Shown: positions 26,882 through 36,138 of the stretch, in pieces
Layout: each line of letters starts with the position of its first letter
How positions within the stretch are numbered: the stretch's first letter is position 1
NCBI RefSeq assembly: GCF_002563655.1
Contig: NZ_PDIY01000001.1
Span: 3,508,001 to 3,572,000, forward strand
Direction of reading: 5' to 3'
From: Bacillus sp. es.034
GTDB lineage: Bacteria; Bacillota; Bacilli; Bacillales; Bacillaceae_B
Length of the DNA stretch: 64,000 nucleotides
Position numbers and translations under genes: made by a program
The notes under the pieces: generated by a model
The model's database searches: none
Seen by the model: the letters and a program-made list of their open reading frames with translations, nothing else
Told to the model about the DNA's origin: nothing

Positions 26882-29074
26882 TTAATTCAGCTGTTCTTCT
26901 TCTTTTTCTTTTGGTTGGGCTGCTTCTTCGGGGGTCTTGAAGTTGACGACGAGTGGCTCATCTTTCTTGACCTTTATTCCAGGCTGTATATTCTGGCTGA
27001 ATGCATATCCATTTCCAACCATATTCATCTTCAGACCGGCAATACCCGCTACCTTAAAGACATCCCTTACAGACCACCCCTTCATATCGGGAATGGTGAT
27101 GTCTCCGTCCGTTTTGATCACTACTCTTTCCCCTTCAAGAATGGCGTTTCCGCCTTGAGGAAGCTGTTTGACCACTTGAGAACCATTTCCGACCACAACA
27201 GGAGTGACCCCTGCTTTTTCCAGCTCTTTCTTCGCTTCTTCTACGCTCATGTCCCTCGTTTCAGGGAGTGATTGTTTCTTCAGGCTCACTTTTTCCTGAG
27301 GTTTGATGTTCAGGTACTTTAAGCTGTTTTGCATAACGGGATTGAAGACCGCAGAGACCGGATCCGATCCGATTTCAGTCGGTTCTAATTCAGGCTGTTG
27401 GACCCCGACATAAACGATTAACTGAGGATCGTCGATAGGGGCCATACCCATAAAGGAGAAAAGGTAATTTTCCTTACCGACCATATAACGGCCATTCGAG
27501 GGATCAGGTATCTGACCCGAACCGGATTTACCGCCGACACGATATCCTTCTATCGCAAACTTCTGTCCTGTACCATGTTCAGATGTGACGGTCGTCTCCA
27601 GGTACTCCCTTGTCTTGATCGCTGTTTCCTTCGTGATAGGGGTGCCTGACACTTCAGGCTTCGTCTCTTTGATCACTTTCTTTGTATTGGGATCGACGAT
27701 CTTTGAAATGACATAGGGCTTCATCATTTTCCCATCATTGGCAATCGCCGATTCCGCCTGGATCATTTGAAGCGGTGTGACGGTCGTACCTTGACCGAAG
27801 ATGGTCGTGTATTTTTCAATCGGGTAATGATATAATATCGAACCCGATGCTTCATTTGGTAATCCTACGTCTGTCGCTTCGCCAAATCCAAAGTCATGTA
27901 AATAGTTTTCATATTTCTTAAATCCGATTTTATCCAGCAGATTCGCAAATGCAACATTGGAGGATCTTTGAACGCCTTCAAGGAACGTGATCGTTCCCCA
28001 ACCTTCTCCACCATTATGATCCCGGATCGGATTTGGAACATTTTCTACATAGTACTTACCAGATTCATAGGTTTCATTCGGATTGAACTTACCTTCATTC
28101 ACTGCAGCTGCAAGGGAAAAAGACTTCATCGTGGAGCCTGGTTCATACGTATCTTCAACGATGATGTTGGTCCAGTTATCCAGGAGCCCCTCTCTTGTAT
28201 CCGGGTGGAATGTCGGCCTTTGACTCATGGCAAGAATCTTACCTGTTTTCGGGTCAGCTACGATGGCAAACATTTTCTTAGGCTTGTATTTTTTCTGGAC
28301 TTCATTCATTGCTTCTTCAAGGAAGGTTTGAATCTTCTTATCGATGGTCAGATAAAGATCATCTCCATCCTTAGGCTTTGTAACATGTTCGTCTGAATTC
28401 GGCAGGAGATAGCCCCATACATCACTCTTATAAGATACAGACCCATCCTTGCCTTTCAATACATCGTTGAAACTTGCTTCCACTCCCATTTTACCCACTG
28501 TCGTAGAATCCCCATCGTCGTCGGTTGTTTTCTGTGCGAACCCGATAAGATGGGAGGCGAAGGAGCCGTTAGGATAAAATCGCTTCGCTTCCTTCCTGAA
28601 CGTAACACCAGGGATATCTTCTTCTTTAATGTCAAGCATCATCTGATGGGATAAATCTCTTCCTGCAGCACCGAATTCCACTTGATACGGACCCTTTTTG
28701 TTTAAACGGTCATAAATCTCACTTTCCTTCATATCAAGATACTTGGCGAGGACTTTGGCCGTTTTTTCAGGGTCTGTCACATGCTTGGGTTTCTTCGGGT
28801 CACTGGTGATACTTGGATCTAATATCGCAACCAACGTATAAGCGGATGTATCTTCTGCGATGACTTCCCCTTTTCCGTCAAAGATTGTCCCTCTATGCGC
28901 TTCTAAAATATGACTTTTGATATATTTTTTTGCCGCTTGAGATGCCAGGACCTTCCCTTCCGCTTCTCCCGTGACCTGAATGGTGACGAAGCGGACCATT
29001 AATACAAAAAAGAGCAAGCCGAAAATCCCGAAAAGGATGGCTGCCCCTATGTTCATACTTGGCCTTTTTTTCAT
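26882..29074 (-). CDS. pbpB: Septal penicillin-binding protein 2B
   Basis: Class B transpeptidase essential for septation (730 aa; B. subtilis PBP2B is slightly shorter). It has an N-terminal membrane helix (about residues 10-30), a dimerisation domain, catalytic STMK near 314, SSN near 367, and KSG (in place of KTG) near 515. Two PASTA domains follow (about 595-655 and 655-718) and then a charged tail. The ATG overlaps the ftsL stop (TAATG), so the two are translationally coupled; FtsL and DivIC control this enzyme's partners at the septum. Confidence 0.97.
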   Translation of the reverse strand: MKKRPSMNIGAAILFGIFGLLFFVLMVRFVTIQVTGEAEGKVLASQAAKKYIKSHILEAHRGTIFDGKGEVIAEDTSAYTLVAILDPSITSDPKKPKHVTDPEKTAKVLAKYLDMKESEIYDRLNKKGPYQVEFGAAGRDLSHQMMLDIKEEDIPGVTFRKEAKRFYPNGSFASHLIGFAQKTTDDDGDSTTVGKMGVEASFNDVLKGKDGSVSYKSDVWGYLLPNSDEHVTKPKDGDDLYLTIDKKIQTFLEEAMNEVQKKYKPKKMFAIVADPKTGKILAMSQRPTFHPDTREGLLDNWTNIIVEDTYEPGSTMKSFSLAAAVNEGKFNPNETYESGKYYVENVPNPIRDHNGGEGWGTITFLEGVQRSSNVAFANLLDKIGFKKYENYLHDFGFGEATDVGLPNEASGSILYHYPIEKYTTIFGQGTTVTPLQMIQAESAIANDGKMMKPYVISKIVDPNTKKVIKETKPEVSGTPITKETAIKTREYLETTVTSEHGTGQKFAIEGYRVGGKSGSGQIPDPSNGRYMVGKENYLFSFMGMAPIDDPQLIVYVGVQQPELEPTEIGSDPVSAVFNPVMQNSLKYLNIKPQEKVSLKKQSLPETRDMSVEEAKKELEKAGVTPVVVGNGSQVVKQLPQGGNAILEGERVVIKTDGDITIPDMKGWSVRDVFKVAGIAGLKMNMVGNGYAFSQNIQPGIKVKKDEPLVVNFKTPEEAAQPKEKEEEQLN

Positions 29075-29442
29075 TATTGTTCAACAACCTTAACGTTCTT
29101 TTCTTTCAAGTTAAGTCCAAGTTCCTTTGCTTTTTCGAGAATACGTTCATACGTACTAAGTTCACTTACTTGAAGTTTCAGGTCATTGTTCGCCTTTTCC
29201 TGCTTTTCAATGGTCGTTTCTACTTGTTGAACCTCTTTGTTGACATCATAGATGGCTGCCTGGGTCGAAACAATTTGAACCGCCAGGATACAAAATACCA
29301 TTGCGAAGATGGCCACAAGGATTTTCTCACCCGGTGTGACAACGGACCTTCTTTCTTCATTCAGACGCTTAGGTTTGGCTTGAACGGACTGATAGGATTT
29401 CTCAACATTTTGCTGCTCATAATTTCTCGCTAAGTTACTCAA
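29074..29442 (-). CDS. ftsL: Cell division protein FtsL
   Basis: Short bitopic protein (122 aa) that, with DivIC and DivIB, activates septal peptidoglycan synthesis. The cytoplasmic N-terminus is polar, the single membrane helix lies at about residues 41-59, and the extracellular coiled coil follows (VQQVETTIEKQEKANNDLKL near 72-91). TTG start after GGAGGGAGAATT. It lies between rsmH and pbpB and overlaps pbpB by one base. Confidence 0.95.
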   Translation of the reverse strand: MSNLARNYEQQNVEKSYQSVQAKPKRLNEERRSVVTPGEKILVAIFAMVFCILAVQIVSTQAAIYDVNKEVQQVETTIEKQEKANNDLKLQVSELSTYERILEKAKELGLNLKEKNVKVVEQ

Positions 29443-29467
29443 AATTCTCCCTCCTGTTTCCTTCTTT

Positions 29468-30403
29468 TTATATATTTTTTTCTGCGATTCTCAATTTAGC
29501 CGACCTGGCCCGATTATTTTCTTCCAACTCTTCTTCGCTTGGCAGGATCGGTTTTCTCGTTACAAGTTTAAGTTCTGCTTCATAGCCTTCCGGGATGATA
29601 GGTAATCCCGGTGGCAGGTCCGGCCCTGATGCTTTTTCTTTGAACATCGTTTTACAAATCCGGTCTTCTAAAGAATGGAACGTAATGACACTCACTCTTC
29701 CACCCTTATGCAGAAGCCCTATGGCTTGTTCCAATGAATCCTCAAAGGCTCCAAGCTCATCGTTGACGGCAATTCGGATCGCTTGAAAGACCCTCTTGGC
29801 AGGATGACCACCCTTTCGTCTTGCAGGTGCCGGAATCCCTTCCTTGATCAGTTCTACCAATTCACCTGTCGTTTCGATCGCTTTCACTTCGCGTGCCGCT
29901 TCAATCTTCCTTGCAATCTGCTTCGAAAACTTTTCTTCACCATACCGGTAAAAAATTCGGACCAGATCTTCAAACGACCAATGGTTGACGACATCATAAG
30001 CACTAACTTCACCTTGTAAGTCCATTCTCATATCCAGAGGCGCATCGTGGTGATAACTAAAGCCCCTTTCTGGAGTATCCAGCTGAGGAGATGACACACC
30101 AAGATCGTAAAGAATCCCATCCACACTATGTACTCCGAGTTGTTCAAGCTCTTCCTTGATATTCCGGAAATTTGATTGAACGAATGTCACCGTGTCCTGA
30201 TAAGCTGCAAGCTTTTCTTTCGCATGGTTGATGGCCGTTTCATCCTGATCGAAGCAATAGAGATGCCCCTCGGAGGAAAGCTGGCTGGCCAGGTACTCAC
30301 TATGACCAGCCCCGCCTAACGTACAATCCACATAGACTCCATCTTCCTTGATATCCAGTCCATCTACGGTTTCTTTCAATAATACAGTTGTATGTTTAAA
30401 CAT
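29468..30403 (-). CDS. rsmH: 16S rRNA (cytosine-1402-N4)-methyltransferase
   Basis: SAM-dependent methyltransferase (311 aa) that modifies C1402 in the ribosomal decoding region. SAM-binding motif [12 protein letters not shown] near residues 23-34, [10 protein letters not shown] near 107-116, and the C-terminal [10 protein letters not shown]. The ATG at 30403 with GGAAAGGTGAAGTCAAC upstream gives the B. subtilis length. A longer frame open to 30538 overlaps mraZ and is rejected. Second gene of the mraZ cluster. Confidence 0.97.
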   Translation of the reverse strand: MFKHTTVLLKETVDGLDIKEDGVYVDCTLGGAGHSEYLASQLSSEGHLYCFDQDETAINHAKEKLAAYQDTVTFVQSNFRNIKEELEQLGVHSVDGILYDLGVSSPQLDTPERGFSYHHDAPLDMRMDLQGEVSAYDVVNHWSFEDLVRIFYRYGEEKFSKQIARKIEAAREVKAIETTGELVELIKEGIPAPARRKGGHPAKRVFQAIRIAVNDELGAFEDSLEQAIGLLHKGGRVSVITFHSLEDRICKTMFKEKASGPDLPPGLPIIPEGYEAELKLVTRKPILPSEEELEENNRARSAKLRIAEKNI

Positions 30404-30440
30404 GTTGACTTCACCTTTCCAATCGAACGTTTTGTGGTGG

Positions 30441-30872
30441 CTAAATATCAAATCCCACCATATTCTCTGCAAGCTCAGCAAATGAATCTTCAGACTGTGT
30501 GAAATAGTCTTCCCATAATGATTTACTCCAAATCTCAATTCGATTGGAAACTCCTAAAATAATGCATTCTTTATCCAATTGTGCATAATTCACAAGTGTA
30601 GCAGGAATATTCACCCTTCCCGTTTTATCCAGTTCACTCTCGGTTGCCCCCGAGAAGAAGAATCGAGTGAAGGAACGGGCATCTTTTTTCGTAAGCGGCA
30701 GGGCTTTAAGCTTTTCCTCTAGGGAACGCCACTCATCCATGGGGTAACCAAATAAGCACTGATCAAGTCCCCGGGTGATCACAAACGAATCCCCGAGATG
30801 ATCCCGGAACTTGGCAGGTACGATTATACGGCCTTTATTATCAATGTTATGTTGATATTCGCCCATGAACAT
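30441..30872 (-). CDS. mraZ: Transcriptional regulator MraZ
   Basis: AbrB-like ring-forming DNA-binding protein (143 aa) that represses the division and cell-wall cluster, including its own promoter. Two SpoVT/AbrB-type repeats are visible: [17 protein letters not shown] near residues 7-23 and [17 protein letters not shown] near 78-94, plus [11 protein letters not shown]. The ATG at 30872 (MFMGEYQHN) has GTGGGGGC upstream and gives the family length. A set of phased GTGG boxes covers the promoter just upstream. Confidence 0.97.
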   Translation of the reverse strand: MFMGEYQHNIDNKGRIIVPAKFRDHLGDSFVITRGLDQCLFGYPMDEWRSLEEKLKALPLTKKDARSFTRFFFSGATESELDKTGRVNIPATLVNYAQLDKECIILGVSNRIEIWSKSLWEDYFTQSEDSFAELAENMVGFDI

Positions 30873-30883
30873 ATGCACTGCCC

Positions 30884-30928
30884 CCACTTTCTATCACAAA
30901 TGTACCACATCCCCCCACTTTTCTCCAC
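30884..30928 (-). promoter_or_regulatory. mraZ: Candidate MraZ operator over the mraZ promoter
   Basis: On the minus strand GTGG or GTGA occurs five times, starting at 30928, 30918, 30908, 30897 and 30887, with spacings of 10, 10, 11 and 10 bases: one face of the helix. The boxes overlap a possible TGGAGA-17-TACATT promoter. MraZ of other bacteria binds direct GTG-containing repeats at 10-base spacing upstream of its own gene. Confidence 0.7.
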
Positions 30929-31034
30929 TCTTTTCTATATTCTTTCCTTGCAAAATATTTCCTCTATTTTTCATTAGTGTTTTTCCTGCTTTTACAGACA
31001 ACTTTCCGAGGTTGAATTTTGTCTGTAAACAACA

Positions 31035-31080
31035 GAAAAAGGACCAAATTCGCATATCAAAACGAATTTGGTCCTTTTTT
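31035..31080. terminator. Terminator between bshC and the mraZ promoter
   Basis: AAAAAGGACCAAATTCG pairs with CGAATTTGGTCCTTTTTT. On the minus strand it ends bshC transcripts before the mraZ promoter region. Confidence 0.92.
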
Positions 31081-31091
31081 AGATTGACCGA

Positions 31092-32711
31092 TCAGATATA
31101 GATCACCTTATGAGTGCTATCAAAGGAATAATCCAGCAGGGTCAGGTCCCTTATGAAAGCAGGTCCGTATTTGTTCAGGAAATAGAGGACATTCCAGGTT
31201 CTTTCCTGTGGTCCTTCATTTGGTCGGATACTGTTTTCCACTTTCATGAATTGGTTGAAGATCAAGGAGTGCTTATCTTTTAACGCTTTGTCAATTTTTT
31301 TGCGTAAATAATCGAACTGACCATGGTGGAATTCAAGATTCTTATCAAGGATCGGATTCAACCCCTGATCAATCGAGACAGCCTGTTTACGGATTTCCTC
31401 ATATCGGCGATCGAGTTCATCCTGAATGCTCTTCATTTCCTTTTCTATCCCTGGACGCTCAAGAGATTTCCAAAAGGCCTCCCTGGCAGTTGCCACCCCT
31501 TCTGTAATCACTCCGTGAATGGATAGTTGGAGGTCTTGGATCCTTTTATTTATCTCCCTTTCCACTATGGTGATATTTAATCGTGGCACGACGGGAGGCA
31601 TCTTCAAATCAACGTATTCGAACGCTCTTTTCAATTCTCCCCAGTAGGCTATTTCCCCTGGTCCCGCGATAAACGCCAGATTCGGGAATAACCATTCCTG
31701 CATCATCGGCCTTGTGACGACATTATTGCTGAAAGATTCAGGGCTTTTCTCCAAAATGGATAATAGCTCAACGGAAGAATATGTTTTCCCGCTATTTTTC
31801 TCAAAAAACAGATCCCCATCCCGATCTAACAAAGCCCTTTCATTGTGAATCTGAAGAAAAAGATTGGCGGCATTGGGAGAGATATCCAGCTGAGTATGAA
31901 AACCACTTTCCCGTATGTCACTCTGTTGCTGAAGGACCGCATCCGTTATCGACTGGCTGTTTTCAATCAAATAACGAAAGTGTGCCGCTTCCAGTTTTCT
32001 TAGCGGAGGGTGGGAGGAATCAATGACCAGTAATCCGAAATCCTTGAATAGACTCATGACGATATGGGCAAAGAAGCGGACGATCGACTCTTCCTCATCG
32101 ATCATCTGATGAAGCTCCCCTGAAAGCTGTTTTGAATGTTCCGTTTCCCCTAAAGCGACGAGAATGTCATCAAGCCATTTCTTCATCACGGAGTTGGAAT
32201 AGGTTATGTAAGAGGTCATCTTTTTTTCCAATACTCTCTCGGGATACCCCACCTTTTCAAGCTTTGATCCTTTTTCAACGTATATATGGTTCACTTCCTG
32301 ATAATCGTGGTCCTCCCCAGCTATCCAAAAAACCGGTACAACCGGGTGCCCCAGTCGCGCTTCCTGCTGCCTGGCCAATTGGATGACTGAAATAATTTTA
32401 TGTATGGTATAAAGCGGACCCGTTAAAAGACCTGCCTGTTGACCCGCCACGACGGTTACCGCATTATCCCTCAGTTTCTCAAGTGCCTCTTCTACTTTAT
32501 CGGAAGAAGGCAGCCCTTTCATATAGGAAGAGATACATTCTGAGAGACCCTCCCGAGGGAAAGTACGTGATCCTAAATCCTCCATCCTTTCCTCGTAAAC
32601 GGATGGTTTATTGATATTATAATGAAAAAAAGAAGTGACAGGCTCTTCTTGTTTTAAATATTTAGACGCAAACTGATTTATTGCTGGAATGTTTAAGCTT
32701 TCCAATTCCAT
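31092..32711 (-). CDS. bshC: Bacillithiol biosynthesis cysteine-adding enzyme BshC
   Basis: Putative cysteine ligase for the last step of bacillithiol, the major low-molecular-weight thiol of bacilli (539 aa, the B. subtilis length). Rossmann-like core with VTVVAGQQAGLLTGPLYT near residue 82 and FWIAGEDHDYQEVNHIYV near 125, followed by a long coiled coil near 380-440. The ATG at 32711 with AAAGGAGTAATTCAT upstream is preferred over an in-frame ATG at 32768. It lies between the DUF3397 gene and mraZ, as in B. subtilis yllA. Confidence 0.96.
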   Translation of the reverse strand: MELESLNIPAINQFASKYLKQEEPVTSFFHYNINKPSVYEERMEDLGSRTFPREGLSECISSYMKGLPSSDKVEEALEKLRDNAVTVVAGQQAGLLTGPLYTIHKIISVIQLARQQEARLGHPVVPVFWIAGEDHDYQEVNHIYVEKGSKLEKVGYPERVLEKKMTSYITYSNSVMKKWLDDILVALGETEHSKQLSGELHQMIDEEESIVRFFAHIVMSLFKDFGLLVIDSSHPPLRKLEAAHFRYLIENSQSITDAVLQQQSDIRESGFHTQLDISPNAANLFLQIHNERALLDRDGDLFFEKNSGKTYSSVELLSILEKSPESFSNNVVTRPMMQEWLFPNLAFIAGPGEIAYWGELKRAFEYVDLKMPPVVPRLNITIVEREINKRIQDLQLSIHGVITEGVATAREAFWKSLERPGIEKEMKSIQDELDRRYEEIRKQAVSIDQGLNPILDKNLEFHHGQFDYLRKKIDKALKDKHSLIFNQFMKVENSIRPNEGPQERTWNVLYFLNKYGPAFIRDLTLLDYSFDSTHKVIYI

Positions 32712-32800
32712 ATGAATTACTCCTTTTCTAGCTCTTGATATCCTAACGATGAGTATATCATTCCACATAAGGAAAAGGAAAAAACTTGCCTGCTGAATTT

Positions 32801-33187
32801 TTAATACAGTTCCAGGATTCGGAGGACTAGGCCCGTGATCATCAACGTGATATAAGCAGTAAAAAATAAAAGGAAGTTCACCCGCCAGAACCCTCTGAGC
32901 ACTTTGGGGTAGTCGATCTCACCCTTTGCTTTCCAATACATGATGGCAAACAGCACTCCGATTGAACAGATCACAATAAAAATGAGCCACAGATAGGATG
33001 TCCTCCATATGGCGATGACAATGAAATGAACAGATACAATCAGGAGAAATGTCGTAATATCAATGGCGATATGCACAGCTCTCCGGTGACTCTTTAAGAT
33101 TTCCTTGGCAAGAATAAAACTGATGAAATACCCTAAAAATGGAATCATGACAAAAATGGCAATGATCGTCGAAAAAATGGAAGCCAT
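32801..33187 (-). CDS. DUF3397 family membrane protein
   Basis: Integral membrane protein of 128 aa with four hydrophobic segments (about residues 4-24, 39-60, 67-86 and 102-124) and the conserved motif FLGYFISFILAKEILKSHRR near 17-36. It matches the DUF3397 family, found in Bacillales beside ketopantoate reductase and bshC. No function is known. It starts one base after the panE stop, with GGGGGGG as ribosome binding site, so it is co-translated with panE. Confidence 0.85.
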   Translation of the reverse strand: MASIFSTIIAIFVMIPFLGYFISFILAKEILKSHRRAVHIAIDITTFLLIVSVHFIVIAIWRTSYLWLIFIVICSIGVLFAIMYWKAKGEIDYPKVLRGFWRVNFLLFFTAYITLMITGLVLRILELY

Positions 33188-33188
33188 T

Positions 33189-34085
33189 TTACCCCCCCAG
33201 ACCTTCTCTTTCTATTCCTTTAACTAATTTGTAAAGTAGACTCATGATGGGTACAAAATGGTGTTCTTTTTGGGCTTTATTGAGAAGGACGCCAATGATC
33301 GATTCAATTTCCGTCCTTCTATGTGATTCTATGTCTTTTAACATGGAAGATCTGTTTTGATATGTATTCCGGCAGATATCAACTACTTTTTCAAAGGAAA
33401 TAATCCCTTTCATTTGAGGAAATAAGAGAAGCATTTCGTTGAATAATCCCTTCTGTAATTCATGGAAATAAGGGTTGTCAATAAGCTTACCGTTCGTCAC
33501 ACCCGTTAAAGCCGTCAGCGGGTTGATTGATACGTTGACGAATAACTTAGTCAGGAGCATCTTCTCGAAGTCTTTCCGGATTGAAAACCGGAAGGAATCA
33601 ATGCTCATTGATACTATTTCTTCTATCACATAGCAATTTCCTCTAATTAACGCAATATTCGTCTCCGCTTCCCCTAAATGATGAACGGCGGCGTCATGTT
33701 CCTTCATGGCCCCATGATTCACCGAGCCCGCGATCAGATTCAGGTGAGGTAATGATTTCACCCAATCAACATGACCTATTCCATTTTGAACAAACAGAAG
33801 GGGTACGTGAGATCCGAGTTCGACGAGTCCCCTTCTAAGAAACGGGAGATCATATTCCTTCACAGCCACAATCACAAGGTCGTATTCCTTCTGCGTTTCG
33901 TGTTCTTGTACGGCTCCTACCTTGGTTGTGATTGCCGACCCTTCTTTATATATGGTGACCCCATGATCCAACAGTGAGCGGACTTGGGACTCCCTCCTGA
34001 CAATAAGGGTTACATCAGATAACCGGCCCAGATAACCGGCAAATAAAAGGCCGACCGCTCCTCCTCCAATGATTCCAATTTTCAT
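33189..34085 (-). CDS. panE: 2-dehydropantoate 2-reductase (ketopantoate reductase)
   Basis: NADPH-dependent reductase of the pantothenate (coenzyme A) pathway, converting ketopantoate to pantoate (298 aa). N-terminal dinucleotide fold GIIGGGAVGLLFAGYL at residues 3-18, FVQNGIGH near 98, and a C-terminal helical domain with the KLFVNVSINPLTALTGVTNG stretch near 180-199 (catalytic Lys first). ATG start after AAGAAGGAGTTTGT. Corresponds in position to B. subtilis ylbQ. coaD, another coenzyme A gene, is also in this window but not adjacent. Confidence 0.92.
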   Translation of the reverse strand: MKIGIIGGGAVGLLFAGYLGRLSDVTLIVRRESQVRSLLDHGVTIYKEGSAITTKVGAVQEHETQKEYDLVIVAVKEYDLPFLRRGLVELGSHVPLLFVQNGIGHVDWVKSLPHLNLIAGSVNHGAMKEHDAAVHHLGEAETNIALIRGNCYVIEEIVSMSIDSFRFSIRKDFEKMLLTKLFVNVSINPLTALTGVTNGKLIDNPYFHELQKGLFNEMLLLFPQMKGIISFEKVVDICRNTYQNRSSMLKDIESHRRTEIESIIGVLLNKAQKEHHFVPIMSLLYKLVKGIEREGLGG

Positions 34086-34184
34086 ACAAACTCCTTCTTA
34101 TTCATCTTTTATGAACATTTTACCAAATTTTCCTCAGTGAGAAAACGATTATAGGCAGAAGGAATCAATCCTTTTCGAAAGAAA

Positions 34185-34209
34185 GGGCCCGTCCAAAAGG
34201 AACGAGCCC
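34185..34209 (-). terminator. Terminator after the acyl-CoA carboxylase operon
   Basis: On the minus strand GGGCTCGTTCC-TTTT-GGACGGGCCC with G-U pairs, followed by TTTCTTT, 16 bases after the carboxyltransferase stop. Confidence 0.75.
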
Positions 34210-34224
34210 GAAAATGATATGTCC

Positions 34225-35766
34225 TTATACAGGATATACAGGATGTTTTCTTTCACTGAACTTTACATCTTTTGTTTCATAAAGCTTATACCTTTGGATC
34301 AATACGGATCGTAATTCATTCGGTGCGGTGATTTCATCTACAATTAATTCAGAAGCCAATTTATAAATATCGATATGCTCTTTATATTCCTTCTGTTTTT
34401 CCTGGACATACTGAATTCTTTCTTTCGGATCTTCGATTGCCTGGATCTTATTGGAATATACGGCATTAACCGCGGCCTCAGGACCCATTACGGCAATTTG
34501 AGCCGTTGGAAGGGCAATACAGACATCCGGGTCGAAAGCAGGACCTGCCATTGCATATAAACCTGCTCCATAAGCTTTTCTTACGATTACGGAAATTTTC
34601 GTAACCGTTGCCGAACTCATGGCTGCTATCAGTTTTGCACCGTGGCGGATAATCCCCGCTCTTTCCACCTTGGTCCCGATCATGAATCCAGGTACATCAG
34701 CAAGGAACAACAAAGGAATATGGAAAGCATCACATAATTGAATGAATTTAGCGCCCTTATCGGCGGAATCATGGAAAAGCACTCCACCCTTCACTTTCGG
34801 TTGATTGGCAATGATCCCCACTACCTTCCCGTCAAGTCGCCCGAAACCTGTGATCAATTCAGGAGCGAATAGCTTTTTCATTTCAAAGAAGCTTCCTTCA
34901 TCAATCAACGTATCAATGCAATCATACATATTGAATGGAGCATTTTGATGTTCAGGGATAATGTCTTCGAGAAGCTTTTCATGTTTAGGAGCAAGTCCAT
35001 CCAGCACCTTTGGCTTGTGTTGATAATTCGCCGGGAAGTAACTTAAGTATCTCTTCGCTTCTTCAATTGCCTCCTCTTCGGAAGCCGCAAGCAGGTCACC
35101 ACATCCACTGACCGTACAATGCATTCTTGCACCGCCCATTTCTTCAAGGGTCACTTTTTCCCCAATCACCTTTTCCGCCATTCGGGGTGATCCAAGATAC
35201 ATGGACGCATTCCCATCCACCATGATGACAATGTCGCAGAATGCGGGAATATAGGCTCCTCCGGCTGCTGATGGTCCAAAAAGGACGCAAATCTGTGGAA
35301 CCATGCCGGACATCTTAACTTGGTTATGAAATATTTTGCCTGCCCCCCGACGATTCGGGAACATATCTAACTGATCGGTGATACGTGCACCTGCAGAGTC
35401 CACTAAATAGAAGATAGGCACTTTCAAATTAAGTGCCGTTTCCTGGATCCTGATGATTTTCTCAACTGTCCGCGCACCCCATGATCCGGCTTTGACCGTG
35501 GAATCATTGGCCATGACGCACACAGTCTGCCCCCCTACTTTTCCGATCGCCGTCACTACTCCATCAGCCGGTAAATCGTTCGCCTTAATATTGGCGAACA
35601 TCCCATCTTCCTGATAATCCCCATTATCAAATAATTGTTGCAGTCGATCCCGGACAAACATCTTTTTCTGTTCTTTCAATTTCTCATGATATTTAGGCTG
35701 ACCACCGGAAGCAATTCTTTCCCTTGTTTCTTCAAGAGTGTTGATGATCGTTTTAGATGTTGACAT
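34225..35766 (-). CDS. Acyl-CoA carboxylase carboxyltransferase subunit (propionyl/methylcrotonyl-CoA carboxylase-like)
   Basis: Fused carboxyltransferase (513 aa) of the AccD5/PccB/YngE family, moving carboxylate from biotin to an acyl-CoA. The acyl-CoA site DSAGARITDQLDMFPN lies near residues 123-138 and SAAGGAYIPAF near 165-175. The carboxybiotin site includes PGFMIGTKVERAGIIRHGAKL near 355-375 and RKAYGAGLYAMAG near 390. Last gene of an operon with biotin carboxylase and a separate biotin carrier. The substrate (propionyl-, methylcrotonyl- or other acyl-CoA) cannot be fixed from sequence. B. subtilis YngE of the leucine-degradation locus is the nearest relative I recall. Confidence 0.92.
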   Translation of the reverse strand: MSTSKTIINTLEETRERIASGGQPKYHEKLKEQKKMFVRDRLQQLFDNGDYQEDGMFANIKANDLPADGVVTAIGKVGGQTVCVMANDSTVKAGSWGARTVEKIIRIQETALNLKVPIFYLVDSAGARITDQLDMFPNRRGAGKIFHNQVKMSGMVPQICVLFGPSAAGGAYIPAFCDIVIMVDGNASMYLGSPRMAEKVIGEKVTLEEMGGARMHCTVSGCGDLLAASEEEAIEEAKRYLSYFPANYQHKPKVLDGLAPKHEKLLEDIIPEHQNAPFNMYDCIDTLIDEGSFFEMKKLFAPELITGFGRLDGKVVGIIANQPKVKGGVLFHDSADKGAKFIQLCDAFHIPLLFLADVPGFMIGTKVERAGIIRHGAKLIAAMSSATVTKISVIVRKAYGAGLYAMAGPAFDPDVCIALPTAQIAVMGPEAAVNAVYSNKIQAIEDPKERIQYVQEKQKEYKEHIDIYKLASELIVDEITAPNELRSVLIQRYKLYETKDVKFSERKHPVYPV

Positions 35767-35860
35767 ATTATCCCCTCCGTCGTTTTATGTAAAAATACAA
35801 GAACGGCTCATAAACAAGCCAGAAACCGCAAACGATTTCTGACTCATTGTTTTACCCGGA

Positions 35861-36076
35861 TCATCCTTCGATTATAAGTAATACATCGCCTTCATTTACA
35901 AAGTCCCCTACATTCACTTTAATCTCTGTGACTTTCCCGGCTGCTTCAGCTTCAACGGGAATTTCCATTTTCATGGATTCCAGCATTAAGACCGTATCTC
36001 CGCTCGACACCTCTCCACCTTGTTCCACTAATACATTTAGTACCGTCCCTGCCATTGTTGATGTGATTTCCTTCAT
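35861..36076 (-). CDS. Biotin carboxyl carrier protein (acetyl-CoA carboxylase-like biotinyl domain)
   Basis: Stand-alone biotinyl domain of 71 aa. The biotin attachment motif is LESMKMEIP, with the modified lysine near residue 34, between two beta hammerheads ([20 protein letters not shown] and [20 protein letters not shown]). It shuttles carboxybiotin between the flanking biotin carboxylase and carboxyltransferase. ATG start with CAGGAGGAATCAATC. It resembles B. subtilis YngHB; the primary acetyl-CoA carboxylase carrier AccB is longer with a Pro/Ala linker, so this is a second, dedicated carrier. Confidence 0.92.
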   Translation of the reverse strand: MKEITSTMAGTVLNVLVEQGGEVSSGDTVLMLESMKMEIPVEAEAAGKVTEIKVNVGDFVNEGDVLLIIEG

Positions 36077-36138
36077 GATTGATTCCTCCTGTTTGTCTTC
36101 TTATGTTTGATCGAGGTGCGGATCATTCCGCACCAACA

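Noticed and set aside
30404..30538. A 45-codon N-terminal extension of rsmH
   Set aside because: It overlaps the end of mraZ, and the ATG at 30403 has a proper ribosome binding site and gives the usual family length.
35861..36076. The 71-residue biotin carrier as a truncated accB
   Set aside because: It is complete for a biotinyl domain, has its own start and site, and sits between its two partner subunits, so it is a genuine short carrier.
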